A stretch of 48,766 nucleotides of DNA from Methanobacteriota archaeon (lineage in GTDB: Archaea > Thermoplasmatota > E2 > DHVEG-1). Under the pieces are notes generated by a model that worked only from the letters and a program-made list of their open reading frames with translations, ran no database searches and was not told the origin of the DNA. The stretch covers positions 1 through 48,766 of the forward strand of contig CAIRCU010000022.1 in NCBI GenBank assembly GCA_903877165.1. The letters are read 5' to 3'. The translations under genes and the position numbers were made by a program. How positions within the stretch are numbered: the stretch's first letter is position 1; each line of letters opens with the position of its first letter. Below, one piece after another: positions 17,326 to 26,352 of the stretch.

Positions 17326-17817
17326 ATGGTGGGGAAAGTCAAGAACCAGCACCGGCTGAAACAAAAAGAGGTCCGGGATCTCCTCATCCGCCTGCGGGCG
17401 CAGTACAGAACAGACCTCTTCCCGGAGACCGCGGCGGTGGATACCGGGACGCTCGAGGAATACACAGTCGTGCTGGTCGACGGCGCAGTCAATTTTTTCC
17501 GATGGAACAACCGCGAGGTCATGACGCTTGCTGCTATCGAGCGGTATCGGCCGCCGGGGCGATGCGTCACCGTGGACATGGGGGCGATCCGGTTCATCAG
17601 CAACGGCGCGGACGTCATGGCACCAGGGGTGGTCACCGCGGATCCCACAATCCAGGAAGGCGACGAGGTCTGGGTCTGCGATGAGCTGCACCACAAGCCG
17701 TTGGTAGTCGGCATCGCGCTGGTCTCAGGCGAGGCGATGACCACGTCGAAAACAGGGAAAGCGGTGAAGACGTTGCATTACGTCGGCGACCCGCTCTGGG
17801 TCCTCACCCATCAGTGA
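17326..17817 (+). CDS. PUA-domain RNA-binding protein (MCT-1-like)
   Basis: This is a 163-residue archaeal relative of eukaryotic MCT-1/Tma20. The N-terminal pre-PUA region (about residues 1-80) starts with KNQHRLKQKEVRDLL. The C-terminal PUA domain (about 84-160) includes VDMGAIRFISNGADVMAPGV. These proteins are linked to translation initiation and tRNA or ribosome binding. Its 3' end overlaps the convergent esterase gene by 14 bases. Confidence 0.88.
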   Translation: MVGKVKNQHRLKQKEVRDLLIRLRAQYRTDLFPETAAVDTGTLEEYTVVLVDGAVNFFRWNNREVMTLAAIERYRPPGRCVTVDMGAIRFISNGADVMAPGVVTADPTIQEGDEVWVCDELHHKPLVVGIALVSGEAMTTSKTGKAVKTLHYVGDPLWVLTHQ

Positions 17818-18361
17818 CCCGTGGGGTCTCAGCGAAGAACTGCGCGAGGATCTCAGGGAATTTATGCATGGAATGTGTGAACCGGTGGTCGTCATTGAAG
17901 CAGAAGATCTTCGCATGCTGGGCTCTGGCGAACGGCTGGACCCAGGAGTCCGGGACGACCGTGTCTTGGGTTCCCCGCAGAATCAACAGACGCGCAGGAA
18001 GACACCGGGAAAACAGGTTCGGATTAATCATCCGTTTAAGAATCGCCTGCGGCATAGAAGTGACCGTGGACAGATCTGTCCCCGGTGGGATGATCGCCGG
18101 GTTGAGCAAAGCGACATGGGTAACGGCGATGTTGTCCAAAGCGATCGCGGCCGCCAGGTACCCGCCGAGTGAGGAGCCGATGAACCCGACTTTCTTATCG
18201 CCACGGATCGCGTCAGCGACGCGCCTAAGGGCATCGTTGATATCGAGGTCCTCTGGAGGGCCAGTGCGGTACTGCAGTGGGACTGCCTGCAGCGTCTTTT
18301 GGAACAGCAGTGCTTTTTCCCCGGTGGGGGACGAGTTGTAGCCGTGAAGGAAGTAGAGCAG
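17804..18361 (-). CDS. YqiA-like alpha/beta-hydrolase (esterase), probable CTG start
   Basis: Read from CTG at 18361, the product has 185 residues and starts MLYFLHGYNSSPTGEKA, the usual beginning of this esterase family. The nucleophile Ser64 lies in GSSLGG, followed by Asp (GTQDTVVPD) and His (DDHRFTHS). No ATG, GTG or TTG exists in frame before residue 75. An in-frame TAG at 18374-18376 limits the 5' end. GAGAGGT lies 6 bases before the CTG, which supports it; ATT at 18367 is an alternative. A sequencing error or a pseudogene cannot be excluded. Confidence 0.75.
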   Translation of the reverse strand: MLYFLHGYNSSPTGEKALLFQKTLQAVPLQYRTGPPEDLDINDALRRVADAIRGDKKVGFIGSSLGGYLAAAIALDNIAVTHVALLNPAIIPPGTDLSTVTSMPQAILKRMINPNLFSRCLPARLLILRGTQDTVVPDSWVQPFARAQHAKIFCFNDDHRFTHSMHKFPEILAQFFAETPRVTDG

Positions 18362-18581
18362 AGCAATACCTCTCTAAGATCTGACGAATGGTTGTATGGA
18401 TGTGCGGTCCTCGCTGTGAACGTCGTGACTGGCCTGATGATGCAATGTTCTCGTTTGCGTCTTCCGTTCGATAAGCCTTTCCTGTCTTTTCACCGCAAAG
18501 CCCCTTCAGACTGTGTTAACCGCTGCACCTTTATAAATTACATTCCCCCGTCCAACGGCAGTTTCATCTAAGGCTCCAAAT

Positions 18582-18590
18582 GTTTATAAA
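18582..18590 (+). promoter_or_regulatory. TATA box of sepF
   Basis: GTTTATAAA lies about 50 bases before ATG 18638. A second A+T-rich stretch, GTTATATTTTAG, follows at 18595-18606. The region 18377-18580 shows no other gene. Confidence 0.5.
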
Positions 18591-18637
18591 GCGAGTTATA
18601 TTTTAGAGTCCTGACTTTATTACAGGAGAATGGCACT

Positions 18638-18997
18638 ATGGGATTAACAGGGAAGATTTTTGGCGAGAAGAAAACAGGGACGAACGAAGGATACATTGAC
18701 TTGGAGAAATACGCGGACACCCAGGGGGCCGCCGCTGGGGCAAAGATGTACGTCGCCGTTGGAGAAATCCTGAAGTACGAAGATCTCCGCAAGCTCACAG
18801 ACTACGTCTATGGTGGCAACGTGCTGGTCCTCGATTTCACCGCTATTGCTGATGAAGAAATGCTGCTCAAGCGCGTCACCAACGAGCTGAAACGCATCAC
18901 CGACGACATCGGCGGAGACATCGCTGGCATCGGCCAGAACCTCATGGTGATCTCCCCCGCGGGCGTTAAAGTCGAACGCCGGAAACTGAAAGGGTAA
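18638..18997 (+). CDS. sepF: cell-division protein SepF
   Basis: This 119-residue archaeal SepF anchors FtsZ to the membrane at mid-cell. The N-terminal amphipathic helix MGLTGKIFGEKK is the membrane-targeting sequence. The conserved core (about residues 35-115) includes GGNVLVLDFTAIAD and the C-terminal VISPAGVKVERRK. An AGGAG ribosome site precedes the ATG. A T-run (19014-19023) follows the stop. Confidence 0.93.
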   Translation: MGLTGKIFGEKKTGTNEGYIDLEKYADTQGAAAGAKMYVAVGEILKYEDLRKLTDYVYGGNVLVLDFTAIADEEMLLKRVTNELKRITDDIGGDIAGIGQNLMVISPAGVKVERRKLKG

Positions 18998-19021
18998 ACC
19001 CTACCCTTCCAACTCTTTTTT

Positions 19022-19936
19022 TTATTTCTGTTTCTCTAAAAGAACGACGAGAGAGTCCGGCTTTTCTTTGGTGACTGCATATCCCGTCGCTGCCGCAAGC
19101 AAGTCCGCAAAACGCTTGACATCCTCATGGGACGGCATCGCGTCGAAATGCATCCGGCCGCGCGAGGAGCCGACGAAGACGAATCCTTTCGCCTCGATGA
19201 ACGCGGGTTCAGCCTTGGCAATCAACGCCGCGTACGACGGAACGAACGCGGGATCCATGTTCCATCCCTTCACCAAGGTATGTCGGATCACCGTCCGAGT
19301 CGACAGCGATGGCAACAATGCGATCGTCTCACTTAATCGCTGCCAGCCGTCAGGAATCAACGGGGCGCACAGACGCTGATAGACAGCCTGCGTGGGAGCG
19401 ACGACCGAAAGGTACAGCTGCTTCGGCAAGGGATCCAATCGCCCCAAAACCTCCGGCATCGTCCCGTTCGTCACCAAAAACGTCGTCATCTTTCGACGGT
19501 GGCACGCGGCGAAGAACTCGCCAAGCCGCGGGTAGAGCGTCGGCTCCCCGGATAATGAGCACGCGACCATGGACGGCTCCTGCGCCTCACGGAACTTCAC
19601 CTGATCGGTTCGTGGGTCGCCTTTGTACCCCGTGAGAAGTCGCTGCTGCGCGCGGACAGCCTCAGTCAAAATCATGTCAGGGTCGTCAGGATGCTCCACA
19701 CCCTGCTCGGTGAACGTCTGGATCCGCCAGCAGAACAGACACATCTGCGTGCAGGCGGACACCGCCGGCGACATCTGCAGGCACCGATGCGACCGGATCC
19801 CGTAGAACTCCTGCTTGTAGCACGCCCGCCCATGCAAGAGGCTCTCCTTCGTCCAATGGCACAGCTTCACCGCAGAGTGATCCCCGACCACCGCGTAATG
19901 CTGACGGCTAAGCAGGCTGCGTAACTCCGGTTTCAT
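19022..19936 (-). CDS. taw1: S-adenosylmethionine-dependent 4-demethylwyosine synthase (TYW1/Taw1)
   Basis: This 304-residue radical-SAM enzyme converts m1G37 of tRNA-Phe and pyruvate to 4-demethylwyosine. The radical-SAM cluster ligands are Cys62, Cys66 and Cys69 (CTQMCLFC). The second 4Fe-4S cluster has Cys26, Cys39 and Cys52, the same numbering as in characterised archaeal enzymes. SLSGEPTLYP is also conserved. A 43-residue zinc protein gene lies 73 bases upstream on the same strand. Confidence 0.95.
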   Translation of the reverse strand: MKPELRSLLSRQHYAVVGDHSAVKLCHWTKESLLHGRACYKQEFYGIRSHRCLQMSPAVSACTQMCLFCWRIQTFTEQGVEHPDDPDMILTEAVRAQQRLLTGYKGDPRTDQVKFREAQEPSMVACSLSGEPTLYPRLGEFFAACHRRKMTTFLVTNGTMPEVLGRLDPLPKQLYLSVVAPTQAVYQRLCAPLIPDGWQRLSETIALLPSLSTRTVIRHTLVKGWNMDPAFVPSYAALIAKAEPAFIEAKGFVFVGSSRGRMHFDAMPSHEDVKRFADLLAAATGYAVTKEKPDSLVVLLEKQK

Positions 19937-20009
19937 AGGACCTGACTACGGCGCCTGGAAAAAGCATCGGTTTATAAGAGCGTTTCCCACCCAAGCGGCG
20001 CCAAGGAGG

Positions 20010-20141
20010 CTACGAGGCACAGTCCTCGATCTCCGGGAAAGTCTCCTCGTTGAAAATAATCGACATCTTGCAGAGATGGCAGATCCCCCGGTCATCCACA
20101 GAGCAAATCTCCCCTCCGCAGATAGCACAATGCTCAGACAT
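20010..20141 (-). CDS. 43-residue zinc-finger micro-protein
   Basis: The frame begins at ATG 20141 (MSEHCAICGGEICS) and ends at TAG 20010-20012. Cys5/Cys8 and Cys21/Cys24 (ICHLCK) form a CxxC...CxxC site, and the C-terminus is acidic. It may be co-transcribed with taw1, 73 bases downstream. The function is unknown. Confidence 0.65.
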   Translation of the reverse strand: MSEHCAICGGEICSVDDRGICHLCKMSIIFNEETFPEIEDCAS

Positions 20142-20297
20142 AACACCGAGTCTCCCACACACGATACAACCCAAGCAATGAACAGGAAGGATATAAACAT
20201 TTCATTTCCCGCCGAAAATATTAATAACCCACCGCACGCTCCTTTTACGGACCGAGCACCAATCTCACACCGAAGACCACCAAGAACCCCATTTATG

Positions 20298-20321
20298 GGT
20301 ATAATAAAATATTAATAAGCC
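20298..20321 (+). promoter_or_regulatory. promoter region of the 1198-residue protein gene
   Basis: GGTATAATAAAATATTAATAAGCC contains overlapping TATA-like boxes 40-60 bases before ATG 20359. GGGGGAG at 20348-20354 is the ribosome site. Confidence 0.5.
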
Positions 20322-20358
20322 TTAAACCAATATATCTTAAAGACTCCAGGGGGAGAAA

Positions 20359-23300
20359 ATGCAAACACACACGCACATCACCCGTAGCCTGCTCTATATC
20401 ACGATAACAATATCCCTTCTTACCACCTCCAGCATCCCGCTCGTCACCGCACAACAAACCCAAGGATTCAGCCAAGGCGTCACCTGGAAACCCTACATCC
20501 CACTCAAAAAAGTCACCTTCGTCAACCAAGAGCCAAACACCCTCGTCGACGACTACGCATACCTCGCGGCCATCCCCACCTCCGTCTTCTACGACAAAAC
20601 CACCAAAACCATGTACACCAACCCCCTCCTCTTCTACGAAGACTACAAACCCACTGACACCCTAGCAGAACGATTCCTCAACACCCGCCAAGGCATCGAC
20701 TACTTCATGCAGGACTGGATGGGCTACTGCGATGGAACCCTCGACCAACTCACCACCATCAACGTCGACCCCAGCAGACTCAACTCCAGCTGGACCGCAC
20801 GCAACACCACCACCATCCAAGGAACAGACCCCGCCGCCATCGCCAACCAACTCGCGCTCAAAGAATGGTCCTATTCGGACAACGCCGTCGTCGCCGTTGT
20901 CGACGACACCCTCCCCATCCCAAACACCAACCGCACCGAAGGAACCATCACCGGCACCGTCACACAAAAAGATATAAAAACCGAGCACTTCGAAGTTCCT
21001 CAGACCCATCAAATCGACCCCATCTACAACGAATTCAGTATCCCAGAGGGCTACAAAATGGTCTACGTCCGCTCCTGGTACCCCTGCTTCTACGTCACCT
21101 TCGGCACTAGCGGATTCCAAGGCCTCATCAACATGTCCATCCCTGCCGGCGACCGCGACCTGCAAGTCTACTGCCGAAGGAACGACAGCTGGATGATGGC
21201 CGGCATCGTCGCCGCCTGGAATGCCCAGAGCGGCATGGACCGTGACTTCATCTCCGCCTACGTCTATAACAGCGGCAAATGGAGCGTCGCCCTCACCGAC
21301 GCCCCCACCAAATCCCTTTCCGCCGACAACAGTACAATCACAACCTCGGGATTCTCCTCCGTAGTTGAGAAGAACCATAACCTCGGCGTCATCCACTTCG
21401 GCCGCTACGGCAACTGGCTCCAAATCCTCAAGAACATGAGAAAAGTCACGTACCAAATCGACGTCAACATGTATCCTGGCACGACCGTCGAGATCCCGAC
21501 CCTTCCCCCCTACGGATGCCAAGACGCCAATATCAAACTCTCCTGGACCGACTCTAGTGCCAAACTCGGTTTCTCCCTCATCGGCCCCAGCGGCGAAGAG
21601 ATCCTCTCCACTCGCGAAGCCGGCGTCTCCTCCACCTGCCCTGAACCAAAGGAAGAAGGCGTCGTCCCACTCCCAGACGGAACCTCCACCGACATGCACC
21701 TCGACCGCCTCGGCGAATGCTGCCTCGGCGAACACTACAGTATCTGCGTCTACTCCGAGACGCCACTCTCCACCAACTGCCCCTTCACCATTGACTACTC
21801 CTGGCAGCAGAACATGACCCGCACCTACGGCGACAGTATCGACGCCGCCACGAACGGCGCCGTCCTCGCGTCCCTGCTCAACGCCCCGCTCCTCTACACC
21901 TCCGGCAGAGCAGTGCCCGCCAGCACGACCACTGTGCTCGCCACTCTCGGCGTCCGCAACCTCTACACCATCGACCTCGATCACACCATGACCAGCCAGG
22001 TGAAAGCATCCCTGTCCGATGGTATCACGAACACCTGGTCGTTGACCAATTACAACGACGTTAATAGTACCATCCGCGCGATCTCTGGTAGAAACGACAT
22101 CATCTTCTCCACTGTCTATCCCTGGACCCTGGATAATTCCACCTACCATCCCGGGGCACCCCAGATCGGGGATCTCTCCGCAGGTCCCGCGGCCTACATC
22201 GCAGCCCAACATGGAAGCCCCGTCCTCTTCATCGAAAACCACCCGGAGCTCTCCTCCGCCGTCATCTATCACAATGAACTCTGGCGGCGGCATTCCGACG
22301 GCCTTAGCAAAGAGCCGTCCGTCGCCGAGATGTACCTCACCGGCAACCGCGTCTGGTCCTACATCCAACGGCTCGGCTACGATGAGGAGAACGATGAAAT
22401 CATGATCACCGTCGCCGGGCAGTACGATGTTGGGTTCTCCTGGGACCGCGACTTCGTCGGCCAAGCCCAGCCCGGCCGTTTCTTCGGCTCACCCACCGAC
22501 CTCTCCGTCTGGATGGCCAGGACCGTGTTCTATCCGCAGATCGTCTTCCAGAACCCCGCAATCTCCAACCCAGATGGTGTCACCCTGATCAACGGGAGCA
22601 TGAGTAAACGCGTGTTCCCCTGGCGCGGGAAATTGGGGTTGAAGATCACCCGGCCCTCCGGGGACGTTACCCTGCGCTATCCCGCGCTGAACACTCTTGT
22701 CTGCTATGAGGAGAAATTCAACTCCCGTGCGAGCAAGTACTGGGGGTTCACGTATATCTGCGCGGATGGATCCATCCCCGGTACGACACCCTCGAACAAC
22801 CCGATCGACTCGGGGGATATGCTCGCAGTAAACGGCCAATCCGGCGCCTACCTCGCTGACATGAGCGCATCAGAAGTCCAAACCTTCTACCTCGAACAAG
22901 GCGGGTACTCCCCAGTCTTCTCCACGAGCTTTGATGCGAACATGAACGACCTCAACCAAGGCATCCTCCTCTGGATGATCAACACCCATGGGGGCCCCCG
23001 GGACGGCGGCATCCTCATGTTCTGGGACGTCAAGAACACGAACCCCAACGGTGCCTACGAAGTCCCCCTCGCCGGAGAGAAAAAGGAAACAAACCCCTGG
23101 CGGGCCTACGAATGGGCATTAGGATCCACGGCAGAGCCGGACACCATGACAATGCAAGTCCATGGCATCGTCGCCACACTCCTCGGCGATCCGAACTTCA
23201 AGGTCGGGCTGGTTAAAACCGGTCTTGACGCCGCGCTCGCGAAACGACCCGTTAGAGATATCCTGGGGAACATCGCCAGCCTCCCACTCCTCCGCCTCAT

Positions 23301-23955
23301 CACCCCGAAATGGTTCCAAGATACCCAAGACTACTACGACGGCATCGTCATCACCCTATTCATGACCCGCTTCGGGACCTCCTACTACAACGGCACGCAG
23401 ATCGACGACGCCCTCGGCAACATCCACTCCACCGCCATCAGCAGCGTCGCCTGCCTACCCGCCGGTAAATACCTGCACATCGCCCTCATGAGGCATGGCT
23501 CCGTCGTCCAGATCATGGACCCCTGGGCAACATCCTGGTACTCCGGCGTCTGGCAGAACTCAGTGCCCCGCGGCATCGCCCTCGGCCAGACCATGGGACA
23601 GATCTACGCCGCAGGCATCGAGAAAGTCGGTATCATCTACAATCCACCGCGATGGTGGTGGGACCTGGAGGAGAACGTCTGCCTCTACGGAGACCCTAAC
23701 CTACGGATCTGGGTGCCGAGCACCAACTTTAGCCAAGCCAACCACTGGGAACCTAGCAACGTAGAAGCCGTCATCTACAACCCCAGCGAAGGCTTCGCAG
23801 TCAGCGGACACACCCCCTTCGGGACCTCCGCACACCCCAACGTCCGAGCAGCCTCTATGTTCCTCTCACCGACTATGCTGCTTATTATCCTGGGCGTTGT
23901 CATTATCCTCATTATCGTGGGAGTCGTCGTAGTTACCCGGCGTCGGAAGCGATGA
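20359..23955 (+). CDS. large anchored extracellular protein, possible divergent C25-like peptidase
   Basis: This is a 1198-residue protein with a signal peptide (about 1-31), a long ectodomain with many N-glycosylation-type NxS/T sites, a C-terminal membrane helix (about 1172-1192) and a basic stop TRRRKR. Around residues 490-560 is a cell-wall-binding-2-like pattern (LLNAPLLYTS...LGVRNLYTIDL). The second half has NTHGGPRDGG (His877), SVACLPAGKY (Cys1032) and a closing CLYGDPNLRIW. The order HG, then Cys, then GDPxL mirrors C25 enzymes, although the His-Cys spacing is far longer than the roughly 40 residues usual. The peptidase idea is inference. It is probably a surface protein. Confidence 0.8.
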   Translation: MQTHTHITRSLLYITITISLLTTSSIPLVTAQQTQGFSQGVTWKPYIPLKKVTFVNQEPNTLVDDYAYLAAIPTSVFYDKTTKTMYTNPLLFYEDYKPTDTLAERFLNTRQGIDYFMQDWMGYCDGTLDQLTTINVDPSRLNSSWTARNTTTIQGTDPAAIANQLALKEWSYSDNAVVAVVDDTLPIPNTNRTEGTITGTVTQKDIKTEHFEVPQTHQIDPIYNEFSIPEGYKMVYVRSWYPCFYVTFGTSGFQGLINMSIPAGDRDLQVYCRRNDSWMMAGIVAAWNAQSGMDRDFISAYVYNSGKWSVALTDAPTKSLSADNSTITTSGFSSVVEKNHNLGVIHFGRYGNWLQILKNMRKVTYQIDVNMYPGTTVEIPTLPPYGCQDANIKLSWTDSSAKLGFSLIGPSGEEILSTREAGVSSTCPEPKEEGVVPLPDGTSTDMHLDRLGECCLGEHYSICVYSETPLSTNCPFTIDYSWQQNMTRTYGDSIDAATNGAVLASLLNAPLLYTSGRAVPASTTTVLATLGVRNLYTIDLDHTMTSQVKASLSDGITNTWSLTNYNDVNSTIRAISGRNDIIFSTVYPWTLDNSTYHPGAPQIGDLSAGPAAYIAAQHGSPVLFIENHPELSSAVIYHNELWRRHSDGLSKEPSVAEMYLTGNRVWSYIQRLGYDEENDEIMITVAGQYDVGFSWDRDFVGQAQPGRFFGSPTDLSVWMARTVFYPQIVFQNPAISNPDGVTLINGSMSKRVFPWRGKLGLKITRPSGDVTLRYPALNTLVCYEEKFNSRASKYWGFTYICADGSIPGTTPSNNPIDSGDMLAVNGQSGAYLADMSASEVQTFYLEQGGYSPVFSTSFDANMNDLNQGILLWMINTHGGPRDGGILMFWDVKNTNPNGAYEVPLAGEKKETNPWRAYEWALGSTAEPDTMTMQVHGIVATLLGDPNFKVGLVKTGLDAALAKRPVRDILGNIASLPLLRLITPKWFQDTQDYYDGIVITLFMTRFGTSYYNGTQIDDALGNIHSTAISSVACLPAGKYLHIALMRHGSVVQIMDPWATSWYSGVWQNSVPRGIALGQTMGQIYAAGIEKVGIIYNPPRWWWDLEENVCLYGDPNLRIWVPSTNFSQANHWEPSNVEAVIYNPSEGFAVSGHTPFGTSAHPNVRAASMFLSPTMLLIILGVVIILIIVGVVVVTRRRKR

Positions 23956-23962
23956 TCCCTAT

Positions 23963-23990
23963 TTCCTCTTTTTCTTAGAGGAAGTTTTTT
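23963..23990 (+). terminator. hairpin plus T-run terminator
   Basis: TTCCTC (23963-23968) pairs with GAGGAA (23978-23983) and is followed by GTTTTTT. It lies between the stop of the 1198-residue protein gene and trpS. The T-run merges with TTTTTTAAC, a possible TATA box for trpS. Confidence 0.55.
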
Positions 23991-24016
23991 AACAAGTAGA
24001 CGAGATAGCCCACGAG

Positions 24017-25345
24017 ATGAAAATAGATCCCTGGAGTTCGAAATCCTATCAGGATTACACACGTCTCCGTGATGAATTCGGCATTCAAGCCTTCACCGAG
24101 GACTGCTGGAAAGACTTGCCGTCGCCGCACCGGCTGTTCCGCCGGGGCGTCGTCTTCGGCCAACGGGGTTTCGAACAGATCCACGACGCGATACTCAATA
24201 ACAAACCGTGGGCGATTCTCACCGGGCTGATGCCGTCCGGACGCATGCACCTCGGCCATAAGATGGTCATCGACGAGGTCATCTATTATCAGAGCATCGG
24301 GGCGGACGTCGCGATCGCTGTCGCAGACATCGAGGCGTACGCCACGCGCAACATGACGCTAGCAATGGCGAAAAAACTCGCGATAGACGAATACATCGTG
24401 AACTACATCGCCCTCGGTCTCAAACCGGAGCGGTGCCGCATCTATTTCCAATCACAGAACCAAGATGTCAAGGACCTCGCATACCTATTGGGCCGAAAGG
24501 TGAACTGGTCGCAGCTGGTCGCTACCTATGGGTTCGATGGCGGCACGAACCTCGCACACGTGTTCGCACCACTGGTGCAGGCCGGGGACATCCTGCATGT
24601 TCAGCTCCCGCAGTACGGGGGCGTACGGCCGACGCTGGTACCAGTTGGCGTCGACCAAGACCCGCACATCCGTTTATGCCGGGATATCGCACAGGATTTC
24701 CGGTTGTACAGCATCCTGAAAACCAAGGATGATCGCATCGGGGTGTTCGTGAAGGTCGATGAGAGAGTCTCTGAGTTGTTAGATAACGCCGAGCAGGCCG
24801 TGAAACGCCTTGGGTTTTCTCAACTCAAACGGATCACGGAGTATAAGGCACTGTATATCGAGGATGCGACGGAGGCGAACATCGGTGCAATTGATGCGGC
24901 TCTGGCGGTCACTGAACCGTCCTTCGGGGGGTACGGGTTCCTGCAACCTTCGTCGACGTATCATCGGTTCATCACGGGGTTGACGGGAGATAAGATGTCG
25001 TCGTCAAAACCGGAGAGCTCGATTTTTTTAACGGATACGCCGCAGGATGCGAGGAAGAAGTTGATGAACGCGAAGACCGGCGGCGCGGCGACCAAAGAGG
25101 AGCAGCTTCGCATCGGCGGGAAGCCGGATGAGTGTATCATCTATGAACTGTACCTCTATCATTTGCTGGAGAGCGATGCGGAGCTGCAGCAGCTGCATGA
25201 TTCGTGCCGGAAGGGTACGGTACTGTGTGGGGCATGCAAGAAGCGGGCGGCGGAGTTGCTTGATGCGCTGCTGCTTGACATTCAGAAGAAACGGATGGGT
25301 GCCGAGGAGAAAATCCCTCTGTACTTCCATAATCCTCAGTGTTAA
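24017..25345 (+). CDS. trpS: tryptophanyl-tRNA synthetase
   Basis: This is a 442-residue class I synthetase of the archaeal/eukaryotic type that charges tRNA-Trp. The HIGH-type motif is PSGRMHLGH (residues 73-81) and the KMSKS-type loop is DKMSSSKP (from Lys326). The N-terminal extension with DPWSSKSYQDY is typical. Its last four bases overlap the 3' end of a convergent hypothetical gene. Confidence 0.94.
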   Translation: MKIDPWSSKSYQDYTRLRDEFGIQAFTEDCWKDLPSPHRLFRRGVVFGQRGFEQIHDAILNNKPWAILTGLMPSGRMHLGHKMVIDEVIYYQSIGADVAIAVADIEAYATRNMTLAMAKKLAIDEYIVNYIALGLKPERCRIYFQSQNQDVKDLAYLLGRKVNWSQLVATYGFDGGTNLAHVFAPLVQAGDILHVQLPQYGGVRPTLVPVGVDQDPHIRLCRDIAQDFRLYSILKTKDDRIGVFVKVDERVSELLDNAEQAVKRLGFSQLKRITEYKALYIEDATEANIGAIDAALAVTEPSFGGYGFLQPSSTYHRFITGLTGDKMSSSKPESSIFLTDTPQDARKKLMNAKTGGAATKEEQLRIGGKPDECIIYELYLYHLLESDAELQQLHDSCRKGTVLCGACKKRAAELLDALLLDIQKKRMGAEEKIPLYFHNPQC

Positions 25346-25851
25346 TCGTAGGAGCGGTCACGGCCTTCATCGGTGACGAGGCGGTCGTAGGAGGCTAGGA
25401 GCTTCTTTTTTTCCTGGCGATAGCGATGGTTAAGTTCGTCGAATGACCGGGGGTCTGCTGAGGCGTGTCCTGAGACCGGCATGCGCAGTCCATAGTCGTG
25501 GCCCGTGATGGCGCCATCGATGATGTCTTTGACGCTGACGCCGTTGTGAAGATGCGCGAGGATGGCGCTGATGTCTCCTTGGAGGATGCCGAAGGTGCTA
25601 GGGTTGTGTTCGATGGAGTCAACAATGTCGTCGTCGATGCGGCGGGCGAGTTTCGCGCCGATCCCGAGGGTTTCGTACGGGTTCTTCTGGTATTCCTTGA
25701 GGAAGTAGAGTCCGATGTCCCGGTGGAAGAGGTAGCAGTCTTGGGAGTAGCGGATGGAATCGTGTCCGAAGGCCGCATGCCATCCTCTGGGATGTGCTTT
25801 GGATGCTCGGATAATGTCGGTGAGCAGTTCGTCTCGGGGTTTCACGGTCAC
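25342..25851 (-). CDS. conserved hypothetical protein
   Basis: This is a 169-residue soluble, His/Asp-rich protein (for example HPRGWHAAFGHDSIRYSQDCYLFHRD in part, and ARRIDDDIVDSIEH) with a charged helical C-terminus. No signal peptide or membrane segment is seen. The many His and Asp residues could bind metal, but no family is recognised. It is convergent with trpS (4-base overlap) and divergent from the CBS gene, 71 bases away. Confidence 0.7.
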   Translation of the reverse strand: MTVKPRDELLTDIIRASKAHPRGWHAAFGHDSIRYSQDCYLFHRDIGLYFLKEYQKNPYETLGIGAKLARRIDDDIVDSIEHNPSTFGILQGDISAILAHLHNGVSVKDIIDGAITGHDYGLRMPVSGHASADPRSFDELNHRYRQEKKKLLASYDRLVTDEGRDRSYD

Positions 25852-25922
25852 AGGTGAGGATATGGTCTTGGAGCGTAAGAATATAACGCTGGTGATAGTT
25901 ATCGTCCTATGAGGATGATTGG

Positions 25923-26342
25923 ATGCTCGTCGAAGAGATCATGACGCGATCTGTGGTGGCGATCGATGAGGATGCTACGGCGTTTGACGCATGCATGATG
26001 TATAAGGAGAAGCGGGTGGGGTGTCTTGTGGTGGTGTCGGGGGAGCAGTGCGTGGGGATCATCACGGAGCGCGACCTCATCGAGCGGACGATCTGCATGC
26101 GGCGCGACCCGGAGAAGACCGCGGTGCGTACGATCATGTCGCGTGACGTGAAGACGGTGCATGCGCTTGAGACGACGGAGCAGGCGCTGCAGGTCATGGG
26201 GCAGCATCATATCAAGAAGCTGCCCGTGGTGAAGGATGCAAGGGTCGTGGGGATCGTGACGATCACGGATATCGCGGAGGCGCGGCCGGATCTGTCACGG
26301 CGGTTCATCGAATCGTGGGTGAAGCCGCAGTGGCGGGATTAA
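25923..26342 (+). CDS. two-CBS-domain protein
   Basis: This 139-residue protein consists of two CBS domains (about residues 1-60 and 68-125), each with the usual MTRSVVAIDEDATAFDAC / MSRDVKTVHALETTEQAL opening and GIITERDL / GIVTITDI closing. Such stand-alone pairs bind adenine nucleotides or SAM and act as energy sensors. The partner is unknown. GAGG lies 8 bases before the ATG. Confidence 0.9.
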   Translation: MLVEEIMTRSVVAIDEDATAFDACMMYKEKRVGCLVVVSGEQCVGIITERDLIERTICMRRDPEKTAVRTIMSRDVKTVHALETTEQALQVMGQHHIKKLPVVKDARVVGIVTITDIAEARPDLSRRFIESWVKPQWRD

Positions 26343-26352
26343 AAAGAGGTGC

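Noticed and set aside
18377-18580. TGATGATG motif near 18437 as a possible C/D-box RNA
   Set aside because: No matching D box or terminal stem was found at the right distance.
20662-22464. 600-residue open frame antisense to the 1198-residue protein gene
   Set aside because: It is an artefact of strong C-ending codon use on the plus strand. The product is a low-complexity Gly/Val/Asp-rich string with no motifs, whereas the plus strand encodes a signal peptide, membrane anchor and conserved-looking motifs.
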